From NCBI GenBank assembly GCA_905221605.1, contig CAJNDS010002412.1, forward strand, positions 1,443,386 to 1,507,385: a stretch of DNA of 64,000 nucleotides, given 5' to 3'. Both the position numbers and the translations under genes were made by a program. Origin of the DNA: Symbiodinium natans (lineage: Eukaryota > Sar > Dinophyceae > Suessiales > Symbiodiniaceae). Numbering within the stretch: position 1 is the stretch's first letter; every line of letters begins with the position of its first letter. Below the pieces are notes generated by a model that saw only the letters and a list, made by a program, of their open reading frames with translations, was not told the origin of the DNA and searched no databases. Positions 52,200 to 62,295 of the stretch are shown here, in pieces.

Positions 52200-54167
52200 C
52201 CGCAGGGGTACAAAATGGCCTGGAATCAGCAAGAAGGGGTCCTTTTCTGCGCTACTCATGCAGAATGAGTAGCCCCTCAACCAACATGAGCCGACAGGGT
52301 TTAACTCTAACCCCTATAAGCCCTAAGATTGTTGGGTTTTTTCGGGCTTGGCGGCATCTGCCCATGCGGCGGACGCCAGAACAACACGCAGCTCCCTGCG
52401 CCAGGGGGCGGGCTGGCACCCTGCCCCGAACCCCCAAAGCGTAAAACCCTGAAACCCTGTGGTCTACAACTAGACTCAAGAGTTGGGTGGGAATGAACAG
52501 CGCGCCCCTTGTTGGTTTTAAGGGGCTTATAGTGGAACCTGAACCCAAAAGAAGAGGGGAATACGGGCCCACTCTGTGTGCCAGAAAACCCTAAGCCCCA
52601 AACCCTGAAACCCTTCAAGTGCTGCCAAGAATCGTCCTCGAGTTCTTTTGCGTGCTTCGACTTGCCATGGTAGCCACCTTCTTTGCAGGAAGGACCTGGT
52701 TCTGGGCAAGGCAGGGCCTCCGATGCGCTGATCTCAAGCCATCTGCCCTGAACCCTAAACTCGTGTAGATTAACCCTAAACCCTAAACTTCCCTAAACCC
52801 TAAACCCTAAACCCTCAACCCTCAACCCTAAACCCTCAACCCTAAACCCTACCCTTCTCGCTGTTACCGGCCGAGGGCTTACTCGGCGCTGTCTCTGATA
52901 TCTGTGCAACTGAGCGTGGGGTTTGGGGTTTTGGTTTAGGGTTTAGGGTTTAGGGTTTAGGGTTTAGGGTTTAGGGTTTAGGGTTTATAGGGAGTAGCCG
53001 TGGGGTGCCTCATCTTCATTCAGAAGACGACCCCAGGGGCCCACCTCAATGACATCCAAAGACAGCACGCTGCAACCACAACCCGACAAGAACCCAAAGT
53101 CACCTGTTTTGTAGGTTCCCTAAGAATCCCATAAAGGGTTCTTTTTCGTAACAACCTAAGTACACACAAGTAGGCTTTGGGTTACTATAAGGTAAAGGTC
53201 CATGTAGCCCGTTTGTTCCTATATAGCCAAAGCCTCAACAACCACCCGGCCCCATACGCCCGTGTGGCTAGAGAGCAACCACGTCAGGGTGTAAGGTTTC
53301 GGGTTTACCTTAAGAACCCCAAGCCGCCTGTTTTTGTAGGTGACCTAAGATCCCTATACAAGCCAGGGCTTGTGTCGCAAAAATATAAGTAGGTTTAGGG
53401 TAGGGTTGCGGGCGCATGCATGCCTTGGGGTAGGATCATGCTTGGGTTTCGGGTTTAGGGGTCAGGGTCACGACTTGGGAGATCCCGCCCTGCCTCTTGT
53501 CATGACCAACCCGCCTTAGGCGTATGGTTGGGAACTTGGCTGCTAAACCTTTGCTTGAGCCACCGGACAACCGAATCTTAACCCAGGCTGGTCAAACAAC
53601 AAGAGCCGTGTGCGCGGGCAGCACTGAACTGAAATTGAACCCTGGAATCAGAAAGTCACAAAAGAGAGGCCGCAAACCCCTTCAACACCACGTAACCGCC
53701 AGCATTTGCAACCTCCAATCCCGATGCTTGGGTACTCAGCGACCTCAAAAATTGAGATCATATACCCTAAGCCAGCCTGTAAACCCTAAACCCCATTGAA
53801 TCCCTCTTGCCCTATGCGCGTATATAAGCGAAACATTGGGATCACATAGCCTAAGCCCTATAAACCCTGTTGCACTATTGCCCTATTCGTGTAGATAGGC
53901 CCCATGTTGCATCCCGGCTCTGGAACCAGATGCTCTCTGATGGGCAATCACTGTATGCAAGGTAACCAGGTGGCAGAGGCTTCATGAACTGAGCACCGTG
54001 TTCAGGGCTAAGAGTTTTTCTGGGTGCCGCACAAACACATCTTGGCCCAAGAGGCTGAACTCAAGAATCTTGACCCTAAACCTTTGCTATGACTTCTGGC
54101 CCTGAGCTTCCCAAAGCTCCCCCAGTGGGCGGATCTTTGGTCTCGTGGTTCCTCGGGGTGGTCACAG
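52200..54167. other. Gene-free mosaic
   Basis: CCCTAAA/CCCTCAA block 52745-52850, TTTAGGG block 52925-52990, then over 1 kb with almost no telomeric sequence and no recognised gene. Confidence 0.55.
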
Positions 54168-54790
54168 GAACCCAACTTCCAAACTTTGCAAACATCGACA
54201 TTCTGAATCCCAGCAAAGCGAGCCGAACCTACAAACCCTGCGCAGTCCTGCATGCTCTCCGGACGCGAAACCCTAAACCCTAAACTCCATGCATGAGTGC
54301 ATGCGACCCAAAATTTGGAGCGCGTACCCGAAGCTTGCTCAAACATGCCACAGACACACCGCGCCTGTTGTGGGGATGCTCGCGGTTTCACCTGATACGA
54401 CCATAAACCCCAAGACCCAAAGCACAGCAGTGCATCTTAGCTAAACCGGATTTTCGCGTTGCCCGTCTGCTCTAGCCCCTCGATTCCGCCTAGACCCTGA
54501 GCCCTACGCCCTCAACACGCCTGCTATAGCATGTTCAAGTCTACTATAGAAAACTGTAGTCTACTGTAGTAAACTGTAGTCTACAATACTAGAATGTAGT
54601 CCAGTATAGTAGATTATAGTCTGCTATAGTATACTGTAGTACTCTACCATAGTACTGTAGGCTACTATAGTATAGGAACTCAGATCAGGACTATAGGGTT
54701 TTATACGGCACTGCTCGCACCTTCAGACTCGAACAGTTCCTGAACATGGGTTTGAGTGTTAGTTGGTGCCATGTGTGAGGGATCATAGCA
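54168..54790 (+). repeat. Left copy of a circularly permuted inverted duplication
   Basis: Read left to right it has segments A (about 54168-54262), B (54323-54415), C (54418-54530), D (54530-54675, degenerate CTATAGTAGACTAC repeats) and E (54675-54790). All five occur reverse-complemented at 55351-56083, but in the order A', E', D', C', B'. A 60-bp stretch with two CCCTAAA heptamers interrupts it between A and B. Confidence 0.85.
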
Positions 54791-55350
54791 GTATCTGTAT
54801 CTGTATCTATATCTTAGATATGCGTTCAGGGTTGCTGACAACATGATTCCGAAGAGCCCATTTGGGATCTGCGTCGCGATCTAACTTCTGATCACTGCTG
54901 ACCCCTGAAAACCTAGTAACACACACCAAGACAAAACATCGAACGAGTCGGGGACCCTAAACCCTTGTTCATCCCACTGCACCAGAGCCCCCCATCCTCA
55001 GAAATCAGGAAGACCCTCTGTAGTCAGAGAGAGGCAATATTTCCTTTAAGGGAACAGGCCTCAATTTCGGTACAAGAGGGTAGTTGCAGGGTCCCTGAGT
55101 ATGGGGCCTTAAATGGGCACCCCTTACACACCCCGCTTCACAACCCCTTAAAGGAGGTAAGGATCAAAGGGACACTGTAGCTACCGCAACTGGGTGTCCA
55201 TGAAGATCCATCAAAGGTTGTCCTCCAAAACGGGGGCCTGTGACGACGAGTGCGCCAGGGGCCTCTGATCCCTAAACCCTAAACCCTAAACCCTATAAAC
55301 CCCAAACCCTCCGCAGATGCCTCCGCGCCTTTAGGGGCTTGGGGATCCAT
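54791..55350. other. Spacer between the inverted copies
   Basis: Includes a short GTATCT microsatellite (about 54793-54815) and a CCCTAAA/CCCTATAAA block (55268-55310). No gene recognised. Confidence 0.55.
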
Positions 55351-56083
55351 CTTCGGGTACACGACCTGTTGGAGAGCATGCAGGACGCAGGGTTTGCAGG
55401 TTCGGTTCGGTGTGCGGGATTCAGAACTGTCCATGTTTGCGAAGTTTGCAAGTTGGGATCCCCTCACACATGGCACCAACTAACGCTCAAACCCATGTTC
55501 AGGAACTGTTCGAGTCTGAAGGTGCGAGCAGTGCCGTAATAAACCCTATAGTCCTGATCTGAGATCCCCCCTTGGCCTGTAATTTCCCAGAACATACCAT
55601 GGACCGTCCAGTTCTGAAACTATAGTAGACTACAGTATACTATGGTAGACTACAGTATACTATAGAAGATTACAATTTACTATAGTAGACTACCGTATAC
55701 TATTGTAGACTATACTTTACTTTAGTAGACTACAGTATACTATTGCGGACTATAGTTTACTATAGTAGACTGCAGTAGACTATTGTAGACTACAGTTTAC
55801 TATAGTAGACTACAGTATACTATAGTAGACTAGAACATACTATAGTAGGCGTGTTGAGGGCGTAGGGCTCAGGGTCTAGTCGGAATCGAGGGACTAGAGC
55901 AGGCGGGCGCGAAAATCCGGGTTGGCTAAGATGCACTGCTCTGCTTTGGGTTTTGGACCGGGTTTAGGGTTAAGGGTTAAGGGTTAATGGTTTGGGGTTT
56001 TGGGTTCGTATCAGGTGCTACGGTCGGACACAAACCGTACCGCGAGCATCCACAACAGGCGCGGTTTGTCTGTGGCATGTTGG
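55351..56083 (-). repeat. Right copy of a circularly permuted inverted duplication
   Basis: A' (55351-55459), E' (55456-55568), a 48-bp filler, D' (55616-55848, longer than D), C' (55845-55955) and B' (about 55990-56083). E' and A' are fused at GGATCC (55457-55462), and the copy's outer ends fall between CTTCGGGTAC and GCATGTT, points that are adjacent in the left copy (about 54336-54341). Confidence 0.85.
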
Positions 56084-56256
56084 GGGCGAAATCTTGTTCA
56101 CAGCGGTTGCCTGCTGACAGGTGAAACATATGAGCCACGGCTACATTACTAAGGCTGACTGCCGAGATCCAACTCCAACCCCTGTTCAGAGCCGAAGCAT
56201 TAGATCTAGTTGTGCCTTGCCGCAGGGGTTGAGTGAGGGGTTGATGTTTGGGATCA

Positions 56257-57768
56257 TCAGAGCTGCCGATCTTTGATGAAGGGTCGGAGGCAATAGTACA
56301 AGACTGCCACCGCCATCGTGCATGTCATTGAAATGATGTTGCCATGGACGGGGTTCGGAATCACGGATGGCAACAGGTGTCCCCCGAGGACGGTCATTCC
56401 TAGGCCCGCCACGACTACCAGGGAGAAGGTCAGCACGATGACCATGGCATCCCAGCAATTGTTGCAACGGCGTCGGCGAAGCAAGTGTGCCATGTCGATC
56501 GCAGCAGTAAACAACATGGGGATGACCAAGAGCCACCACTGCAAGGTACGACAGCCATGAGCCAGAGCCTGCGAAAGATCGCCTACAAGGAGGATGCCGG
56601 CAAGAACGCCCATCCTGTACCAAAGGAAGGGCGTGGAAGCACAGAGCACCATGGAATATGTCAGGGGCAGCTGGCCCAAGTGGCTCTGCAACGACTGAGA
56701 CACTCTGGAGCGAACACAGGCTTCAAACTCCTCGATACTGCCAAACCACTGTTGCACGCAGTCTGTCAAGAGCTTCCTGTCGCACAGACCGGCTTCCCCA
56801 CAGAGATTGCTTTCGCAGCATGAGCATGTCGCGTTCTGCATGACAAAGCTTTTTAGCTCCGAGCGCATGGCCTCAACGGACGAGGCGTAGGTCTTGATCT
56901 GGACGGCGAAGACAATGGGTGGGGCAACCATCAAGACGGCGTAGAGTGCCATGGTCAACGGACTGCTCTGATTAACTAAGGGCAGAAGAGCTACAAAGAT
57001 GAAGCACAGAATCATTCCTGACAGCAATGGTGCAAGGAAAACAGGCCGCATGGTCAGAGCCTCCTCTGGAAGATGCTCGTGGCTTTTCATGAATGCACCC
57101 ATCTCGTATAGACACCAAAGCCTTTTGATGATGCTGCTGTCATACAGCACCAACAAGGACGTCGAGTTCTTCAGGACGGCACCCACATTCGCGATCCCCA
57201 GACATTTTGCCTCGTCAGTTCTCTGATCGATGCAGACGAAGTCCACGAAGACTTTGCGTTTTGGCCGCCAGAAGAGAAAGGTCAGCAGAGCTACTAGAAG
57301 ACCTGCAGCTAGGCACCACGGGGCATACTCGTACTCCTGTTGGAATTCCGAAGAATATCTCACGTACCCAGGCAGAAGGTCTGAGGCCGAAAAGACCGTC
57401 GCAACCGTTGCAGCCAGGGTCCCAGCTGTCGCTGCAGGCGCGCCATTGTGTAGGAGCATGAGGAGCAAGATCTTGAGAAGCATCGAACTCTGCCAGCTGT
57501 GCGATATGAAAGAGCCAATGCTGGGCACTGGCTTGCTAAGTCTGTAGGCCGACTTGTCCCTTTCTCTCAAGACTCGCCCAAAGCCGCCCAAAAGATCATG
57601 GCAGCACACTGCACGGAGCATGCTGGGGTCTGTCAGCTCCATTCTTGCCATGAAGCTGCTGACCTGCTTCAGCGTTAGGCCACTGGCATGGGCCTCGTCA
57701 GGCACTTCCAGATCCACTTCCAGATCAAACACATCCTGGTCGGTGCCAGTGGTGCCGCTGTCTGCCAT
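56257..57768 (-). CDS. Polytopic membrane protein with split FISHSW/TIR-like module
   Basis: A 503-aa single-exon frame, the only convincing gene outside the array. Residues 1-80 are soluble and acidic at the start. FISHSW (87-92) is followed by one or two membrane segments (about 95-122 and 150-168), then VFVDFVCIDQ (173-182) and LLVLYDSSIIKRLWCLYEMGAF (205-226, written here with the core LWCLYE as the key part). These three blocks resemble the strands of TIR/DUF-type 'phosphorylated or NAD-binding' folds seen in large dinoflagellate families, but a membrane insert inside the domain is odd. About six more hydrophobic segments lie at roughly 241-262, 270-290, 370-395, 411-428, 441-465 and 477-493. 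A Cys-rich patch (315-329) faces one loop. ATG at 57768 has GCCATGG context. No function can be assigned; signalling is a guess. Confidence 0.8.
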   Translation of the reverse strand: MADSGTTGTDQDVFDLEVDLEVPDEAHASGLTLKQVSSFMARMELTDPSMLRAVCCHDLLGGFGRVLRERDKSAYRLSKPVPSIGSFISHSWQSSMLLKILLLMLLHNGAPAATAGTLAATVATVFSASDLLPGYVRYSSEFQQEYEYAPWCLAAGLLVALLTFLFWRPKRKVFVDFVCIDQRTDEAKCLGIANVGAVLKNSTSLLVLYDSSIIKRLWCLYEMGAFMKSHEHLPEEALTMRPVFLAPLLSGMILCFIFVALLPLVNQSSPLTMALYAVLMVAPPIVFAVQIKTYASSVEAMRSELKSFVMQNATCSCCESNLCGEAGLCDRKLLTDCVQQWFGSIEEFEACVRSRVSQSLQSHLGQLPLTYSMVLCASTPFLWYRMGVLAGILLVGDLSQALAHGCRTLQWWLLVIPMLFTAAIDMAHLLRRRRCNNCWDAMVIVLTFSLVVVAGLGMTVLGGHLLPSVIPNPVHGNIISMTCTMAVAVLYYCLRPFIKDRQL

Positions 57769-58239
57769 GGCAGAAAGACCTAGTGTTTAGGGTTTAGGGT
57801 TTAGGGTTTAGGGTTTAGGGTTTAGAGCTTGGGGTTTGGGGTCCCCTGGCATGGACGGCTATTGGGCTTGGATGCTCCGGATGCTTGATGACCATGCCTG
57901 CTTTCTCCTCATCCATGTGACTTGGCAGGCTAGGTTCGGGGCGTTCTGATGGTATTAACAGTCTTCTGTAATGTATACCATAGTAGTCTACTACTACAGT
58001 ACAGTATGCTGTAAGTACGAGGAGTATACCATGAAATGGTCCGCTTGAGTAGTACGCCGTATTCAGAAACGACAACATGCGATGAATTACACTGCAGTTG
58101 TATACAGTAAATTCTGCTAGTATGAGGGTTCAGGGGTGAAAAGAGGGGCCCTGATTCTGAACAAACCCCTCTTGGGCAGCGAGCACACGTTCGCCTTGGA
58201 CCCGGGAACCTTCAAAAAACCTTCTAAAACTCTTTGACC
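57769..58239. other. 5' flank of the membrane-protein gene
   Basis: A TTTAGGG block (57785-57827) begins 17 bp upstream of the ATG, so on the coding strand CCCTAAA repeats directly precede the gene. A CTAG at 57780-57783 could supply an AG acceptor for trans-splicing, which is only a possibility. At 57960-58100 there is TAGTCTACTACTACAG sequence like the D repeats downstream of the gene. No TATA-like or other promoter element was identified. Confidence 0.5.
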
Positions 58240-60009
58240 CTAAACCCTAAACCCTAAACCCTAAACCCTAAACCGTAAACCCTAGCTAAAATTCTTTGTA
58301 CCAAAACTTGCACCTACATGCAGACTAGGACCATCTACACGTATTTGGGATCTTCATCCAGTGCAGCCCTGAATCACCCACCCCAGCTCTGAGTTCAGGG
58401 TTCACTGCATCGTTGGGGGGACTGGGATGAAGATGACGGTGGCATCTAGGGTTAGGGTTCGAGGGATACCCCAAACCCTAAAAATTCCGAAGCCCGCAAA
58501 CCCGCGGTCGCGTGACAGTCTGCACCTCTGTCCACCAATCCTAATGGGCATGCCTGTGGAAATTGGGCAGAATCTAGCGACGAGGCCGACATGGACCACT
58601 CTAAACCCGAAACCCTGCTTGCTTCAGGACCCTAAACCTCCAAAACCCCAACCCCTAAACCCCCACTGCCGGTCCCCATGCCCATGGCGTGTCTATGGGT
58701 CCCCCATAGACGCGCCCCTGGCACCCCGGCCTCCAAAACCCCCGTATCCATGGCGCAGGCGACTCTGTTCCGGTTTGTAGGGTTTAGGGTTTAGGGTTTA
58801 GGGTTTAGGGTTTAGGGTATAGGGTGTAGGTTTAGGGCTTAGGATTCGTTGGCATTATTTGGAAAACCCTGTTGGGGCTCATTGCACCGCGCAAGGTGCA
58901 TGCACCCATATGCCATTCGCGTAGACCTCAAGGGGGCGATGGCGACTACATTGAGCCAACTGATCCAAGAAACTGAATTGATCCTTGGCTTGATTTCTTC
59001 AGGGTGCCCAGGGTTTGGGATGTATAGGGCTTTGTAGGGCTTATGGGGTTTAAGGTTTAGGTCCTATCATGAGTACTACCTGCCGTTGGAGTGCGGTTAA
59101 GGCGCGTACGGCGGCTAAGCCTGTCTTTGAGCCGCAGGACAAGCGGAGGGTTGGACCCCAGCTTGCCAGGACCCTGAGCATGCATCGAAGAGCCCAGATA
59201 CCCCCAAACCCTAAACCCTAAAACCTCTAGACCTACAAGGCCTAAACTCCTCTCTTAGCATCCAGGCCTCAAAGAGGTTGCTGGGAAGGCCTCACCTCCT
59301 AAAACCCTAAACCCCTACACCCTAAACCCGAAACCCTAAATCCTAAACCGATGGTTCTGCCAGGCCGTGCCCTGCCGACGGCATCGGTGTTTTGGGGTCT
59401 TGAGGGCTTCTGTGAGTATAGGGTTTCGGTTTAGGGTTTAGGGTTTAGGGTTTGGGGTTTGGGGTTTAGGGTTTAGGGTTTCGGGTTTAGGGTTGGTGGA
59501 GTCTGGAATGCTCTCCCTGAAACCAACAGTCCTTAACAGGGGGTTTGTAGGGGACTATATTCCTTATAAAGGACTGTTCGCACCCCCTTATACTAACAGT
59601 CCTTGGAGTTTTTGTAGGGGGCGCGAAAATCCTTATTACGTGCTGTAAGTACTAGACCCGGGAGTAGCCTAGGAATAACAAGGGTGCCCTTTGTGGTTTA
59701 AGGGGATTATAAGGGAACCCCAAGCCTAAGAACAGGAAAAAAGTGCCTACTCCCGGTCCTAGACTGTTACTGGGATGGCCCTTAAAACCCTCTGAAAAAA
59801 TGTTCCTGACCATGATCCTCTTAAACCCAGAAAGGGAAACTAAAAAACGTCCCAAGAGCCTCCCTAAACCCTAAACCCTAAACCCTAAACCCTAAACCCT
59901 AAACCCTAAACCCGGTTAGTATCAGGGGGAACATCCCAAGGCGGAGTCTGATGGAGCTCCTTCTGCCTTCTGAGGGCGCGGACAAACAAATAGGCTTTAA
60001 GAGAGACTG
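58240..60009. other. Gene-free mosaic
   Basis: CCCTAAA blocks 58240-58285 and 59862-59911, TTTAGGG blocks 58778-58818 and 59420-59495, and an AACAGTCCTT...AAGGACTGTT palindrome (59526-59579) followed by a further AACAGTCCTTGG. No gene recognised. Confidence 0.55.
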
Positions 60010-60070
60010 GGTTTAGGGTTTAGGGTTTAGGGTTTAGGGTTTAGGGTTTAGGCGACCCTAAACCCTAAAT
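60010..60070. repeat. Head-to-head telomeric junction with 3-bp turn
   Basis: Six TTTAGGG heptamers end TTTAGGCGACCCTAAACCCTAAAT; only CGA (about 60052-60055) separates the two orientations. Confidence 0.82.
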
Positions 60071-62018
60071 ACGCTAAAACCCCAACAGTCCCGATCAAAA
60101 CCATCAAATAGGCAGAGAAAGCCCCTCTCCCGACCATGGCTACGAGAAACAGAGGGTCCGACTGACCAAGAACTACTAATTGCTTAAGAACCCCGATGAT
60201 TGTTGTCTTAAAATCTTCCTTATTAAGGGTAAAATAGGGATAGAGAGCAACCCATATACTGCCACACCCGGAGCTGAAAATCTCAACCGCCAGGATGTCC
60301 ACCATCAAAACAGCAAACGCAAAGCAACTGCACTCAGTCCTCCTCCGAGCATGAAACTACTTCTCAGCTCTTGAAGCACCCTCCAAAACATAGTCGGTCC
60401 CCAGCACCAAAAGCTCCCTTTCACAATCATGAAGGCCTGTAAAGTCCGATGGCCGAACTACCCTGAACCGCACTTCAGTCAGCTCTGAAGTCTTCTGTGC
60501 TCAACACGTTGGAACCCTAAACCCTAACCCTAACCCCTAAACCCCAAGGTCATGTCCGGGGGCGTAATGGCGCTCAGAGACAGGGCTTAGGAGTTGAACA
60601 GATAGGCTTTTTTGTCAGGCCAAGCACAAAGCCCCCAAACCCCAAGACTCCAAACCCCCAAAGTACAGGATGTGCCTGACCATTTAGAGTTCCTTCGTAT
60701 GCAGGTCGCCCTCAACTCTGAATTACCCCCTGTCCAGTTTAGGTTAAGCCCCTTTTCCCCTAAACCCCTTCACCCCGAAACCCCAAAAACCCTAAACCCC
60801 AAACCGAAGTTGTTGACTGCCAGCGAAAGCCAGCCAGCGAATGCCCCCAAACCCTTTTAAACCCTAGTCCCTGAATCTGAACCCTAACCTTTTACATCCA
60901 GGCCACTGAAGTCTGCCGGGTAAGTATGAACCCTAACCTGAAACCCTAAACCCTAAACCCTCCTAAACCCTAAATCCTAAACCCTAAACCCTAAACCCCA
61001 AGGTGATGGCTGAGAGCCCGTCGACTTCCGGCCGCGACTGCAGCTGCAGGGAGGTGGGCCCTCGGTCAGGTGTACCGCTGTGCAGCTTCGGATGTATTCA
61101 CTCCCGCATAGCTTGCCGAACCGCAAAGCAGGGTTTAGGGTTTAGGGTTGAGGGTTTAGGGTTTAAGGTGTAGGGTCTAGGGTTTTGGGGTTTCAGGGTT
61201 CAAGGGGGCTTACTGTCAAGCATCTCTCGCCCCTACTTGGGGCTAAGGGGTGCAGTTCGTCATGTGCGTGTTTCGGCCTGACTCCTCCGATGCTCAACAT
61301 GGTGGTGGGGGGTTGAGGGTTTAGGGTTTAGGGTTTACGGGTCACCTCTATACAAAAGGTTTCGACTCTCACACTCGCGCACGGCCGTCAACGCTTCAGT
61401 TTGTTGGTAGTGTTTCAGAGGGATACCCCGACATCCGATCGAAATGATGTTCGCTAGTCTCCCTATCATGCCCCGCCCAACACGGGACGCTCAAGAGCCA
61501 ATACTTCATAAGTAACAACACTAACAGCTCTCAAGGGGACCGACTCTCTCAAGTGAAACTCCCGCCACACTCTCAGTTCTGACTGATATGCCCCTGCGTT
61601 CCTCATGCATGCTTCTGACCAATCAGATTCGTCTGCTGGTTCAAGTAGCTTTCATCTTGCCCATGTATTTCGTGCATGTCACCCTAAACCCTAAACCCTA
61701 AACCCCAAACCCCAAACCCTAAACCCTAGACCCCGCCAAGCTCAGGGTTTAGACTCGCACAAGGTGCACATCCCCCACCTCTCCCTTCATGAGGATGGGG
61801 AGAGCTAGGCTTGGGATCGATTACAGGGTATGATGGTAGGCTTCCCAGGGAGCCAGTCAGAAACCCTAAACCCTAAACCCTAAACCCTAAACCCTAAACC
61901 CTAAACCTCGGAGGCGCAGGATTCTTTTCCAACATTTGAATCCCCTCCCACCGGCCTAAGGTGACCAAAGAAGAGGCAATGCTACTGCGAAATACGGGAA
62001 CGGGAATATTTAGAAGGA
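60071..62018. other. Gene-free mosaic
   Basis: CCCTAAA blocks at about 60510, 60940-61000, 61682-61730 and 61862-61905; TTTAGGG blocks at 61130-61200 and 61315. One member of the CGACTCTCACACTCGCGCA dispersed repeat at about 61365. No gene recognised. Confidence 0.55.
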
Positions 62019-62295
62019 TTAGGGTTTAGGGTTTAGGGTTTAGGGTTTAGGGTTTAGGGTTTAGGGTTTAGGGCTTAGGGCTTGGGGTTTAGGGTTTACG
62101 GGCTTTCAGAAGGCCGTGAAGCCCACAATTTAAGGATCAGGGATGAGGGCTTAGGGTTTCGACTCTCGCACTTGCTGAAGCAGGCAAGGCTGAGGGCTTA
62201 GGGTCTAGGGTTTAGGGTTTGGGGTTTAGGGTTAAGGTTTAGGGTTTAGGGTTTAGGGTTTAGGGTTTAGGGTTTAGGGTTTGGGGTTTAGGCCC
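62019..62295 (+). repeat. Two TTTAGGG blocks around a dispersed-repeat copy
   Basis: Blocks 62019-62099 and 62191-62295 (with TTTGGGG and CTTAGGG variants). Between them lies TTTCGACTCTCGCACTTGC, a short sequence repeated near 32750, 33607, 38788 and 61367. Confidence 0.9.
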
